A stretch of 64,000 nucleotides of DNA, taken from assembly GCF_900094595.1 (NCBI RefSeq), contig NZ_FMAD01000010.1, positions 186,001 through 250,000 on the forward strand. The letters run 5' to 3'. Both the position numbers and the translations under genes were made by a program. The number at the start of each line of letters is the position of its first letter. The first letter of the stretch is position 1. Source of the DNA: Cupriavidus alkaliphilus. GTDB taxonomy: Bacteria > Pseudomonadota > Gammaproteobacteria > Burkholderiales > Burkholderiaceae. The notes below the pieces were generated by a model, which saw only the letters and a program-made list of their open reading frames with translations, had not been told where the DNA came from and made no database searches. Of the stretch, positions 28,317 to 36,722 are shown in pieces.

Positions 28317-28352
28317 TGCGTAGTACTACGCAGAAGTGCTGCGTAGTTACGC
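28317..28352. promoter_or_regulatory. Tandem palindromic operators between the two-component genes and cstA
   Basis: TGCGTAGTACTACGCA (28317-28332) is a perfect 16-bp palindrome. GCGTAGTTACGC (28341-28352) is a second inverted repeat with the same GCGTA/TACGC arms. Their centres are 22 bases apart, two helical turns, and the second abuts the -35 of a candidate cstA promoter. Dimeric NarL-type regulators bind such sites, so the adjacent response regulator is the obvious candidate. Confidence 0.65.
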
Positions 28353-28354
28353 GC

Positions 28355-28383
28355 TTGTGCGGGGTTTGGCGGGTGTCAATACT
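28355..28383 (+). promoter_or_regulatory. Candidate cstA promoter
   Basis: TTGTGC (28355-28360) and AATACT (28378-28383) are separated by 17 bases, directly downstream of the palindromic operators, as expected for an activated promoter. This implies a leader of about 270 bases before the cstA ATG. The rest of the 402-base gap 28255-28656 shows no gene. Confidence 0.5.
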
Positions 28384-28656
28384 ACACGCCGAAAGCGCCG
28401 CCGCCCCAGCAGGGCGCATGCGCCGACGCAGTTGGTGCACCGTCCACACCCGGACGGTGCATCGCCTGCCTGCAAGACGAGATCCGGAAACGACGACACA
28501 ACCGGGCGAGCAGCAGCATCCCAGGAGACACCCTCACCGCGGATTGCCCGCTGCCCGCCCTCGGCGCACCCCCCGCTGCCGATCCTGCCCGTTGCCAGTT
28601 GCCAGTCCTTCGCCGCCGCAGGCTTTCCAAATCCCGGTCTGAGGAGACCCTTCACT

Positions 28657-30729
28657 ATGAATCGCATCGGAGAACACCTGGTGTGGCTGGCCGTCGCCGT
28701 CCTTGGCGCGTTTGCCTTCGGCACCGTCGCGCTCGCGCGCGGCGAAGCCGTCAGCGCGCTGTGGATCGTGGTTGCCGCGCTCTGCATCTACCTGATCGCC
28801 TATCGGTACTACAGCCGCTTTATCGCCGACAAGGTGATGCAGCTCGATCCCAAGCGCATGACGCCCGCGTGGCGCCACAACGATGGCCTGGACTACGTGC
28901 CGACCAACAAGGCGGTGCTGTTCGGCCACCACTTCGCCGCGATTGCCGGCGCCGGCCCGCTGGTGGGTCCGGTGCTGGCCGCGCAGATGGGCTATATGCC
29001 CGGCATGCTGTGGCTGCTGGCCGGCGTGGTGTTCGCCGGCGCGGTGCAGGACTTCATGGTGCTGTTCATCTCGACGCGCCGCGACGGCCGCTCGCTGGGC
29101 GACCTGGTCAAGTCCGAGATGGGCACGGTGCCGGGCATGATCGCGCTGTTCGGCTGCTTCATGATCATGATCATCATCCTGGCGGTGCTGGCGCTGATCG
29201 TGGTGAAGGCGCTGGCGGACTCGCCGTGGGGCACGTTCACCGTGGCGGTGACCATCCCCATCGCCATCTTCATGGGCATCTACACCCGCTACATCCGCCC
29301 GGGCCGCATCGGCGAGGTGTCGGTGATCGGCTTCGTGCTGCTGATGCTGGCCATCATCGGCGGTCAGTACGTGCATGAAAGCGCGACCCTGGCGCCGCTG
29401 TTCACCTACGACGGCAAGGCGCTGACCTGGATGCTGATCATCTACGGCTTTGTCGCCGCCGTGCTGCCGGTGTGGCTGCTGCTGGCCCCGCGCGACTACC
29501 TGTCGACCTTCCTGAAGATCGGCACCATCATCGCGCTGGCCGTCGGCATCCTGATCGTCGCGCCGGAGCTGAAGATGCCGGCCTTCACGCAGTTCGCCGC
29601 GGGCGGCGGGCCGGTGTGGTCGGGCAACCTGTTCCCGTTCCTGTTCATCACCATCGCCTGCGGCGCGGTGTCGGGCTTCCACGCGCTGATCTCGTCGGGC
29701 ACCACGCCCAAGCTGCTGGAGAACGAAACCCACGCGCGCTTCATCGGCTACGGCGCGATGCTGGCCGAGTCCTTCGTCGCCATCATGGCGCTGGTCGCCG
29801 CCGCGGTGATCGAGCCCGGCGTGTACTTCGCCATGAACAGCCCGGCCGCGGTGATCGGCACCACGCCCGAGGCGGTGGCCCAGGCGGTATCGACCTGGGG
29901 CTTCGTGATCACGCCCGACGTGCTGGTGCAGACCGCCAAGGACGTCGGCGAGAACACCATCATCTCGCGCGCCGGCGGCGCGCCGACGCTGGCCGTGGGC
30001 ATCGCCCACATCCTGCACCAGGTGGTCGGCGGCCAGGCCATGATGGCGTTCTGGTACCACTTCGCCATCCTGTTCGAGGCGCTCTTCATCCTGACCGCCG
30101 TCGACGCGGGCACCCGCGCCGGCCGCTTCATGCTGCAGGACCTGCTGGGCAGCTTCGTGCCGTCGATGAAGCGCACCGACTCGCTGCCGGCCAACCTGAT
30201 CGCCACCGCGCTGACGGTGGCCGCCTGGGGCTACTTCCTGTACCAGGGCGTGGTCGATCCGCTCGGCGGCATCAACACGCTGTGGCCGCTGTTCGGCATC
30301 TCCAACCAGATGCTGGCCGCGGTGGCGCTGGTGCTGGGCACCTGCGTGCTGGTCAAGATGAAGCGCGGCCAGTACGCCTGGGTCACGCTGGTGCCCACGG
30401 TCTGGCTGCTGATCTGCACGCTGACCGCCGGCTGGCAGAAGCTGTTCCACGCCGACCCGAAGGTCAGCTTCCTGACCCACGCGGCCAAGTTCAGCGCCGC
30501 CATCGCCGAAGGCAAGGTGCTGGCTCCGGCCAAGTCGATGGAGCAGATGCACCGCATCGTCTTCAACGATTACCTGGACGCGGGCCTGTGCGCGCTGTTC
30601 ATGGTGGTGGTGCTGTCGATCGTGTGCTACGGCTTCAAGACCGCGCTGCAGGCCCGCGCCGTGACCCGCCCGACCGACAAGGAAACGCCGTTCGAGCCGC
30701 TGCCGGGCGCTGCTTCGGCCCAGTCCTGA
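28657..30729 (+). CDS. cstA: CstA/BtsT-family carbon-starvation transporter
   Basis: This 690-residue inner-membrane protein of the CstA family has about 16-18 helices. The family phrases HFAAIAGAGPLVGPVLAAQMG (near 90-110) and SGFHALISSGTTPKLL (about 345-360) are present. CstA and BtsT import pyruvate and possibly peptides, driven by protons, and are induced on carbon limitation. The ATG at 28657 is preceded by GAGGAGA; the open frame further upstream is leader. It is followed after 24 bases by ybdD, its usual partner. The divergent two-component pair and the operators suggest sensing-dependent activation. Confidence 0.95.
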   Translation: MNRIGEHLVWLAVAVLGAFAFGTVALARGEAVSALWIVVAALCIYLIAYRYYSRFIADKVMQLDPKRMTPAWRHNDGLDYVPTNKAVLFGHHFAAIAGAGPLVGPVLAAQMGYMPGMLWLLAGVVFAGAVQDFMVLFISTRRDGRSLGDLVKSEMGTVPGMIALFGCFMIMIIILAVLALIVVKALADSPWGTFTVAVTIPIAIFMGIYTRYIRPGRIGEVSVIGFVLLMLAIIGGQYVHESATLAPLFTYDGKALTWMLIIYGFVAAVLPVWLLLAPRDYLSTFLKIGTIIALAVGILIVAPELKMPAFTQFAAGGGPVWSGNLFPFLFITIACGAVSGFHALISSGTTPKLLENETHARFIGYGAMLAESFVAIMALVAAAVIEPGVYFAMNSPAAVIGTTPEAVAQAVSTWGFVITPDVLVQTAKDVGENTIISRAGGAPTLAVGIAHILHQVVGGQAMMAFWYHFAILFEALFILTAVDAGTRAGRFMLQDLLGSFVPSMKRTDSLPANLIATALTVAAWGYFLYQGVVDPLGGINTLWPLFGISNQMLAAVALVLGTCVLVKMKRGQYAWVTLVPTVWLLICTLTAGWQKLFHADPKVSFLTHAAKFSAAIAEGKVLAPAKSMEQMHRIVFNDYLDAGLCALFMVVVLSIVCYGFKTALQARAVTRPTDKETPFEPLPGAASAQS

Positions 30730-30753
30730 TCCTGACATCGACAAGGAGCCGCC

Positions 30754-30948
30754 ATGCTGGATCAACTTGGCACCATGGGCCGGTACCTCGGGCAGTCGCT
30801 GCGGCTGATGGTCGGGTTGCCCGACTACCAGACCTATGTGGCGCATATGGAAAGCACGCACCCTGACCGCGCGCCAATGAGCTACGAGGAGTTTTTCCGC
30901 GAGCGCCAGGAAGCGCGTTACGGCGGCGGGCAGGGCAAGTGCTGTTGA
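30754..30948 (+). CDS. YbdD/YjiX-family small protein
   Basis: This 64-residue protein belongs to the YbdD family: GLPDYQTYVAHMESTHPD in the middle, then PMSYEEFFRERQEARYGGG and a C-terminal Cys pair. The family nearly always follows cstA or btsT genes and has no proven biochemical role; support of transporter function is assumed. AAGGAG lies 6 bases before the ATG, and the gene ends just ahead of a strong terminator, closing the cstA operon. Confidence 0.93.
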   Translation: MLDQLGTMGRYLGQSLRLMVGLPDYQTYVAHMESTHPDRAPMSYEEFFRERQEARYGGGQGKCC

Positions 30949-30995
30949 CGGTACGCTGAGCATCGCTCCCGAACCTGGCTCGGGGCAGACAAAGC

Positions 30996-31027
30996 AGACA
31001 GGCGATCACACGGTCGCCTGTCTTTTT
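30996..31027 (+). terminator. Rho-independent terminator of the cstA operon
   Basis: AGACAGGCGA (30996-31005) pairs with TCGCCTGTCT (31014-31023) around an 8-base loop and is followed by a T-rich run (TTTTATT). Confidence 0.9.
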
Positions 31028-31086
31028 ATTGAGTGTTGTATTTTCACCGCGCCTTTGTAATGGCCCGATACCGTTTCTGCAGGGGG

Positions 31087-31112
31087 TTACAGGGCTTTAC
31101 AGGTGGTTACAG
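31087..31112. promoter_or_regulatory. Three TTACAG repeats with exact 10-bp period
   Basis: TTACAG begins at 31087, 31097 and 31107, upstream of the glycine-rich protein gene that starts at 31173. Three perfect copies on one face of the helix strongly suggest cooperative binding of a response regulator of the OmpR type. The same hexamer and period occur twice at 17032-17047. Confidence 0.55.
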
Positions 31113-31172
31113 CAAGGCTGCGGCACCTTATCTACACTTGCGACACATCATGGCAATTCGAGGAAAAAACAT

Positions 31173-31631
31173 ATGACTCGCCATCCCGTTCGCAACCTGA
31201 CCGTTGCCCTTGCCCTGGCGGCCTGCGCGCTGCCGGCCTTTGCGGGCGACATGAACAATGCCCTCGGCGGCGCGCTCGGCGGTGTCGCCGGTGCCGCGGT
31301 CGGCGGCGCGCTGGGGGGCAGCACCGGCGCCGTGATCGGCGGTGCGGTGGGCGGCGGCGCCGGTGGCGCGGTCACGTCCAACCGCCGCGAGCGCACCGGC
31401 GCCATCATCGGCGGCGCGCTGGGCGGTGGCGCCGGCACCGCGGCCGGCAACGCCATGGGCGGACGCACCGGCGGCCTGATCGGTGCCGGTCTGGGTGGCG
31501 GCGCGGGCGCGGCGCTGGGCGGCAATATCTCCCGCAACAACTCGTACGACGACGATCGCCGCTACTACAACAAGAGCCATTACAAGCGCAAGAAGCACAA
31601 GCACCACCATCGCCACCACTACGACGATTAA
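31173..31631 (+). CDS. Secreted glycine-zipper protein with His/Lys-rich tail
   Basis: This 152-residue protein begins with a signal peptide (MTRHPVRNLTVALALAACA, cleavage after AFA). About 90 residues of Gly/Ala-rich repeats follow, of the form GGALGGVAGAAVGG, a glycine-zipper pattern like that of small outer-membrane or 17-kDa-antigen-type proteins. The last 30 residues are Tyr/Asp-rich and then Lys/His-rich (KRKKHKHHHRHHYDD), able to bind metal or an acidic surface. AGGAAA precedes the ATG. A terminator follows 19 bases after the stop. No function is known to me; an envelope-associated, stress-regulated protein is a guess. Confidence 0.75.
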   Translation: MTRHPVRNLTVALALAACALPAFAGDMNNALGGALGGVAGAAVGGALGGSTGAVIGGAVGGGAGGAVTSNRRERTGAIIGGALGGGAGTAAGNAMGGRTGGLIGAGLGGGAGAALGGNISRNNSYDDDRRYYNKSHYKRKKHKHHHRHHYDD

Positions 31632-31650
31632 GTCGCAGCGCAGTCAGCAA

Positions 31651-31680
31651 AACGGGCCGTTATGGCCCGTTTTTCTTTTT
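31651..31680 (+). terminator. Terminator after the glycine-zipper gene
   Basis: AACGGGCC (31651-31658) pairs with GGCCCGTT (31664-31671) and is followed by TTTCTTTTT. Confidence 0.88.
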
Positions 31681-31776
31681 GGCGCCGCCACCGCGGGTAT
31701 CCCCCCGACCTTGTTGCGTTGCGGCGTCTGGCATAATCGACCACGAACCGCGCCGGATCTGCCGGCGCCAGAAACA

Positions 31777-31813
31777 AAGAAGCCCGCACCGGTCCCGGTG
31801 CGGGCTTCTTCTC
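31777..31813. terminator. Long perfect hairpin, terminator of the convergent 12-aa-repeat gene
   Basis: A 16-bp perfect stem (31777-31792 with 31795-31810, two-base loop) is A-rich at one foot and T-rich at the other, so it can terminate in either direction. It sits between two convergent small genes that both encode exported proteins. Confidence 0.8.
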
Positions 31814-31889
31814 CAATAAAGCGGGAGAGACGCGGGGCGCTCTCCTAAAGACCTGTGGAGACCAGGTTCAAGCGGTGGACCGTGCCGGC

Positions 31890-32180
31890 TCAGAGCGGGG
31901 CGCGATCGGTCGTGGTGTCGTACTTCGCGCCTTCCGAGAAGGTGTCGAACTTGCCGGTGCGGGCGCCGCCGGTGAAGGTGTCGAACTTGCCGGCCTTGGC
32001 ACCGTCCGTGTACGGGTCGAACTTGCCGGCGCGGACGCCGTCGGCGTAGACATCGAAGCTGGCTACCTTGGCGCCGTCGGTGTAGACGTCGAACTTGCCA
32101 TTCTTGGCAAAGGCGGGCGCGGCGGAGAGGGCGGCAGCGACGGTGGCGACAGCGATGAGGGCGTAACGATTGGTTTTCAT
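31890..32180 (-). CDS. Small exported protein made of five 12-residue repeats
   Basis: This 96-residue protein has a signal peptide (MKTNRYALIAVATVAAALSA, cleavage after AFA) and then five tandem 12-residue units. They are FDVYTDGAKVAS, FDVYADGVRAGK, FDPYTDGAKAGK, FDTFTGGARTGK and FDTFSEGAKYDT, and a short tail follows. The FD-x-[YF]-[TAS]-x-G core is invariant in spirit. Similar short FDxYTDG-repeat proteins are common and unnamed in this bacterial group, as I recall. It is divergent from the LysR gene, with an AT-rich gap (32181-32381) that probably holds both promoters. Possible roles are extracellular binding or a structural periplasmic peptide. I do not recognise a function. Confidence 0.75.
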   Translation of the reverse strand: MKTNRYALIAVATVAAALSAAPAFAKNGKFDVYTDGAKVASFDVYADGVRAGKFDPYTDGAKAGKFDTFTGGARTGKFDTFSEGAKYDTTTDRAPL

Positions 32181-32381
32181 GATTCAGGCCTTCCTTGTAG
32201 CGTGGATGCCTGATCCGGCACTTTCAGGTGAAGGGCATGTTGCATTGCGGCATCCGATGGCTAGATATTAGGCATTTCCCTCATATCAATAAATATCAGG
32301 ATCCACAATGATTAGTTTTGATTCGGACAATAAAATAAGCTGATTGCGTAAGAATTCAGCAAAGAACCGGGAGACTATGTC

Positions 32382-33323
32382 ATGGATCGCCTGCAGTCGA
32401 TGCGTGTGTTTTCCAAAGTGGTGGAGCTCGGCAGCTTCGCGCGTGCAGCGCAGCAGCTGGAAATGTCCAACGCGGTGGTCACGCGCTACGTGGCCGACCT
32501 GGAAAGCCACCTCGGCACGCGCCTGCTCAACCGGACCACGCGCAGCCTGTCGCTGACCGATGCCGGCGAGACCTACCTGCAGCGCTGCCAGCAGATCCTG
32601 GAAGACGTGGAGGAAGCCGAAAGCGTAGTCACCGCGCGCAGCCAGTCGCTGTCCGGCACGCTGCGCCTGGTGACGCCGGTGATGTTCGGCCTGCACCTGT
32701 TGCCCGAGCTGCTGTCGCGCTTCCAGCAGCTTTACCCTGACGTGGTGTTCGACGTGATCCTGTCGGACCGCAATGTCGATATCGTCGAGGAAGGCCGCGA
32801 CGTGGCCGTGATGCTGTCCGACCTGGGGCTGGGATCGCACCTGGTGGCGCGGCCGCTGCTGTCGGCCGAGGTGATCCTGTGCGCCTCGCCAGGCTATGTC
32901 GCCGCGCATGCGCCGATCCGCCATGCGCACGAGCTCAGCCACCATCGCTGCATCGCCATGCGCCTGCCCAGCGCCGAGCACGAATGGACGCTGCTCGGGC
33001 CCGAAGGCGAGGTGACCGTGCCGATCCGCCCGGGGCTGCTGTGCAGCAACGCCGAACTGGCGCACCAGGCCGCGCTGGCGGACATGGGCGTGGCCATGCT
33101 GTCGTCCTACCTGGCGCGGCCCAATATCGAAGCCGGCCGGCTGGTGCACGTGCTGCCGCAGTACCAGTTGCCCCGGCGCGATGTCAGCGTGGTCTATCCG
33201 AGCCGCAAGTTCCTGCCCACCAAGGTGCGCGCCTTTATCGATTTCCTGCTGGAAGAGGGGCACGTGCGAAGCAAGGAGGAGCAGCCGGCCGTCAGCCTGG
33301 GCGCCCACGCCTTGCGTACATGA
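32382..33323 (+). CDS. LysR-family transcriptional regulator
   Basis: This 313-residue regulator has the N-terminal LysR winged helix (MDRLQSMRVFSKVVELGSFA, then the recognition region ending LLNRTTRSLSLTDAG). A type-2 periplasmic-binding-like effector domain follows from about residue 90. It resembles the CrgA/DsdC-like group that often regulates a divergent gene. The neighbour on the other strand is the 12-aa-repeat protein, which is therefore a candidate target. The intervening 201 bases are unusually AT-rich (32265-32350), as expected for a LysR-controlled promoter. The effector is unknown. Confidence 0.92.
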   Translation: MDRLQSMRVFSKVVELGSFARAAQQLEMSNAVVTRYVADLESHLGTRLLNRTTRSLSLTDAGETYLQRCQQILEDVEEAESVVTARSQSLSGTLRLVTPVMFGLHLLPELLSRFQQLYPDVVFDVILSDRNVDIVEEGRDVAVMLSDLGLGSHLVARPLLSAEVILCASPGYVAAHAPIRHAHELSHHRCIAMRLPSAEHEWTLLGPEGEVTVPIRPGLLCSNAELAHQAALADMGVAMLSSYLARPNIEAGRLVHVLPQYQLPRRDVSVVYPSRKFLPTKVRAFIDFLLEEGHVRSKEEQPAVSLGAHALRT

Positions 33324-33355
33324 CGGCGGCGCCCGCGCGGAGCCGCAGCAAATAA

Positions 33356-33382
33356 AAAACGCCCGGCAATGCCGGGCGTTTT
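33356..33382. terminator. Bidirectional terminator between lysR and topB
   Basis: AAAACGCCCGGC and GCCGGGCGTTTT pair around an AAT loop, with A-rich and T-rich feet, so it serves both convergent genes. Confidence 0.9.
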
Positions 33383-33398
33383 GCCTGGGTGGCCGCGC

Positions 33399-36077
33399 TT
33401 ACTCGCCGGCGGCCGCCGCGCGCGTCTTCTTGGCCGCGGGGGTCTTGGCGGGTGCCTTCTTGGCCGCGGCCTTCTTGGCAGGCGCCTTGGTGGCAGCGGT
33501 CTTGGTCGCGGTCTTGGCGGCGGTCTTGGTTGCCGGCGCCGCTTCGGCTTCCGCCGCGCCGCGCGATGCCGCCTTGGCCGGAGCCTTGGCCGCCGTCTTG
33601 GCGCCGGCCTTGGGCTCGCGCACCTCGAACTCGAAGCCGATCTTGCCGTCGGGCTGCTTGACCAGGAAGGCCTTGAAGTTGCGGCCGGTGCGCGACGACT
33701 TGAAGCCGGTCAGCAGGTCGGTCTTGCCTTCGTTGAGCAGCTTGCCGATCTGCTCGCGGCTGATTTCCTGCTGCAGGATGATCTTGCCGGTGGTGAAGTC
33801 GCAGCTCTTCGGGCTGGTCGTGCTGTTCTCGCAGACATACTTCATGCCGTGCTCGAACACCGAGCCGCCGCACTTCGGGCAGGTTCCCACCGGCTGCTGG
33901 CCGCTGAAGTCGACCGGCTCGCCGTCGCCCTCGTCATCGTTCTGGCCGAAGTCGAACTCCATCTTGTAATGGCCTTCGTCGTCCTTGCCCAGCTTGAGGA
34001 TGGCGGCGAACGGGCGGCCCATCTTGCTGCGGAAACCCTGCAGCGGACCGATCTCTTTCTTCAGCAGCAGTTCCTCGACTTCCTCGATCTCGAACTGGCG
34101 CCCGCCCGGGATCTTGCTGATCGAGAATTCGCACGCGGTGCAGGCAAAGCGACGGTAGTTCTCCTTGACCTGTCCGCCGCACTGCGGACACGGCGTGTCC
34201 AGCGTGGCGTAGTCGCCCGGGATGGTGTCGCTGTCGTATTCCTTGGCGCGCTTGACGATCTGCTGCGTCATCTGCGCGATCTCGCGCATGAACTCGTCAC
34301 GCTTGAGGCGGCCGCGCTCGATCTGCGACAGCTTGTGCTCCCACTCGCCGGTCAGTTCGGCCTGGGTCAGTTCCTGCACGCCCAGGCCACGCAGCAGCGT
34401 CATCAGCTGGAACGCCTTGGCGGTGGGGATCAGCTCGCGGCCTTCGCGCACCAGGTACTTCTCGGTCAGCAGCCCTTCGATGATTGCCGCGCGCGTGGCC
34501 GGCGTGCCCAGGCCCTTGCCGGCCATGGCTTCGCGCAGCGCGTCGTCGTCGACCAGCTTGCCGGCGCCTTCCATCGCGGACAGCAGCGTGGCTTCGTTGT
34601 AGCGCGCGGGCGGCTTGGTGGTCAGGCCGACGCCCTCGACCTTGTCGGTCTTGACCTTCTCGTCCCTGGCCACCGGCACCAGGTTGGCGGCGTCCTTGTC
34701 ACCCTGCGCCTCGCGGCCGTAGATCACCAGCCAGCCCGGATTGACCAGGACCTTGCCTTCGGTCTTGAAGTGGTGGCCGGCGACTTCCGTGATGCGGGTC
34801 GTGACCTGGAACTCGGCCGCGGGGAAGAACACCGCCAGGAAGCGGCGCACCACCAGGTCGTACAGCTTCTGCTCCGGCTCGGACAGGTTCTTGGGCGCCT
34901 GCAGCGTCGGGATGATGGCGAAGTGGTCGCTGATCTTGCTGTTGTCGAAGATCCGCTTGTTCGGCTTGACCCATCCCTGCGCCAGGATCTTCTTAGCGTG
35001 CGGCAGGTAGTTGGGCGAGCTGTCGGCGAGCATGTCCATGGTCTGCTTGACCGTGTCCATGTAGTCCTCGGGCAGCGCGCGCGCGTCGGTACGCGGGTAG
35101 GTCAGGACCTTGTGCTTTTCATACAGCGCCTGCGCCAGGCCCAGCGTATTCTTGGCCGAGAAGCCGAAGCGCGAGTTGGCCTCGCGCTGCAGCGTGGTCA
35201 GGTCGAACAGCGCCGGCGACTGCTGCGTCGACGGCTTGGATTCCTCGGTGACGGTGCCCGGCTTGTCACGGCAGGCCGCGACGATGCTCTTGGCCTCGGC
35301 CTCGCTCCACAGGCGCGACTCGCGCGCCTCGGGGTCGAACTCGTTCTTCTTGAACTTGGGATCGAACCAGCGGCCTTCGTACAGGCCGGCGGCGGCGATG
35401 AACTCGGCGCGCACTTCCCAGTAGTCGCGCGGCACGAAGTGCTTGATCTTCTCTTCGCGCTCCACCACGATCGACAGCGTCGGCGTCTGCACCCGGCCGA
35501 CGGTGGTCAGAAAGAAGCCGCCGCCCTTGCTGTTGAAGGCGGTCATGGCGCGCGTGCCGTTGATGCCGACCAGCCAGTCAGCCTCGGAACGGCAGCGCGC
35601 GGCATCGGCCAGCGGCAGCATGTCTTCGTCTTCGCGCAGGGCCGCAAAGCCATCGCGGATCGCCTGCGGCGTCATCGATTGCAGCCACAGACGGCGCACC
35701 GGCTGTTTGGCCTTGGCCTGCTGCGCGATCAGGCGAAAGATCAGTTCGCCTTCGCGCCCCGCGTCGCAGGCGTTGATCAGCGCGGTCACGTCCTTGCGTT
35801 TGATCAGCCGGTTCAGCACCTTCAGGCGCGACTCGGTCTTGGCGATCGGGCGCAGGTCGAAGTGCGGCGGGATCACCGGCAGGTTGGCGAAACTCCACTT
35901 GCCGCGCTTGACCTCGTATTCGTCCGGCGCGGCGATCTCGACCAGGTGGCCGACGGCGGAGGACAGCACGTAGTCATCGCTCTCGAAATACTCGTCGTGC
36001 TTGGTAAACCCCCCGAGGGCACGGGCGATATCCGCCGCAACCGACGGCTTTTCCGCGATGATGAGGGCTTTTGACAT
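33399..36077 (-). CDS. topB: DNA topoisomerase III (type IA) with histone-H1-like tail
   Basis: This 892-residue protein has an N-terminal TOPRIM domain (MSKALIIAEKPSVAADIARA, then NACDAGREGELIF, the acidic metal site). The active-site region is KVLTYPRTDARALP with the catalytic Tyr. Two C-terminal zinc-ribbon-like modules follow (CPQCGGQ...CTAC and CPKCGG...C). The last roughly 80 residues are Ala/Lys-rich (for example KAPAKKAAAKKAPAK), like histone H1. It decatenates DNA after replication or recombination. The start at 36077 gives the canonical N-terminus. It is the last gene of the LysM-dprA-thioredoxin-topB run. The basic tail is typical of betaproteobacterial TopB and probably adds DNA affinity. 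Confidence 0.95.
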   Translation of the reverse strand: MSKALIIAEKPSVAADIARALGGFTKHDEYFESDDYVLSSAVGHLVEIAAPDEYEVKRGKWSFANLPVIPPHFDLRPIAKTESRLKVLNRLIKRKDVTALINACDAGREGELIFRLIAQQAKAKQPVRRLWLQSMTPQAIRDGFAALREDEDMLPLADAARCRSEADWLVGINGTRAMTAFNSKGGGFFLTTVGRVQTPTLSIVVEREEKIKHFVPRDYWEVRAEFIAAAGLYEGRWFDPKFKKNEFDPEARESRLWSEAEAKSIVAACRDKPGTVTEESKPSTQQSPALFDLTTLQREANSRFGFSAKNTLGLAQALYEKHKVLTYPRTDARALPEDYMDTVKQTMDMLADSSPNYLPHAKKILAQGWVKPNKRIFDNSKISDHFAIIPTLQAPKNLSEPEQKLYDLVVRRFLAVFFPAAEFQVTTRITEVAGHHFKTEGKVLVNPGWLVIYGREAQGDKDAANLVPVARDEKVKTDKVEGVGLTTKPPARYNEATLLSAMEGAGKLVDDDALREAMAGKGLGTPATRAAIIEGLLTEKYLVREGRELIPTAKAFQLMTLLRGLGVQELTQAELTGEWEHKLSQIERGRLKRDEFMREIAQMTQQIVKRAKEYDSDTIPGDYATLDTPCPQCGGQVKENYRRFACTACEFSISKIPGGRQFEIEEVEELLLKKEIGPLQGFRSKMGRPFAAILKLGKDDEGHYKMEFDFGQNDDEGDGEPVDFSGQQPVGTCPKCGGSVFEHGMKYVCENSTTSPKSCDFTTGKIILQQEISREQIGKLLNEGKTDLLTGFKSSRTGRNFKAFLVKQPDGKIGFEFEVREPKAGAKTAAKAPAKAASRGAAEAEAAPATKTAAKTATKTAATKAPAKKAAAKKAPAKTPAAKKTRAAAAGE

Positions 36078-36235
36078 GGGAAGGGTCCTTGCGGGCTGCA
36101 TCCGGCAACCCGCTAATTGCACTGCAAACGTAGTAATCCGAACGCCGGGGGGCTATGAGGCGCCAATAATAAGCGCGGTTTCGACGGCGGTGCAAGCCAG
36201 CCTCATGGCGGCTCGCCTGCCGTCACGCGCGCCGC

Positions 36236-36640
36236 CTAGGCGCCGCCGCGTCCCCCACCAAGCAACCAGTCCAGCACCTCCGGCACGTCTTCGGCGGGCG
36301 TCGGCATGGCCGCGCCGCGCGTGAGCATGCGCTCCAGCACCTCGATATGCGGCAGCAGGGTGCCATAGAACTGCGGCGTACCACCCGCGGCCGGCTGCAC
36401 CAGCACCGTCGGGAAATTCTCGATATCGATATCGCCGAGCGCATCCGCATGGGTCTCGATATCGATCCAGACAAAGCAATCATCCGGATGGCGCTCGGCC
36501 AGCGCCGTCAGCGCCACCAGGTAATCCCGGCACGTGCCGCACCACTGCGCGCACAGGCAGGCCACCAGGCGGCCCCGCGGCCGCGCCGCCAGGGACTCGG
36601 CAATGGCGCCGGCGTCACGTTCAGGAAAGTAAACGGTCAT
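36236..36640 (-). CDS. Thioredoxin-fold protein with CGTC motif
   Basis: This 134-residue protein has a thioredoxin-like core: LVACLCAQWCGTCRDYLVAL holds a CGTC redox pair near residue 34, and ENFPTVLVQP carries the cis-proline. There is no signal peptide, so it should act in the cytoplasm. The CGTC pair differs from the classic CGPC and from DsbA CPHC, suggesting different redox properties. It lies between dprA and topB on the same strand, a conserved arrangement in this group. Its partner is unknown. Confidence 0.85.
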   Translation of the reverse strand: MTVYFPERDAGAIAESLAARPRGRLVACLCAQWCGTCRDYLVALTALAERHPDDCFVWIDIETHADALGDIDIENFPTVLVQPAAGGTPQFYGTLLPHIEVLERMLTRGAAMPTPAEDVPEVLDWLLGGGRGGA

Positions 36641-36722
36641 GGCATCGGAAACATGAGGTGCCCGCGACACACGGACAGCCGGCGCATTGTATCGGTATTG
36701 CGCGGACGCCCCGGCGCAGCCT

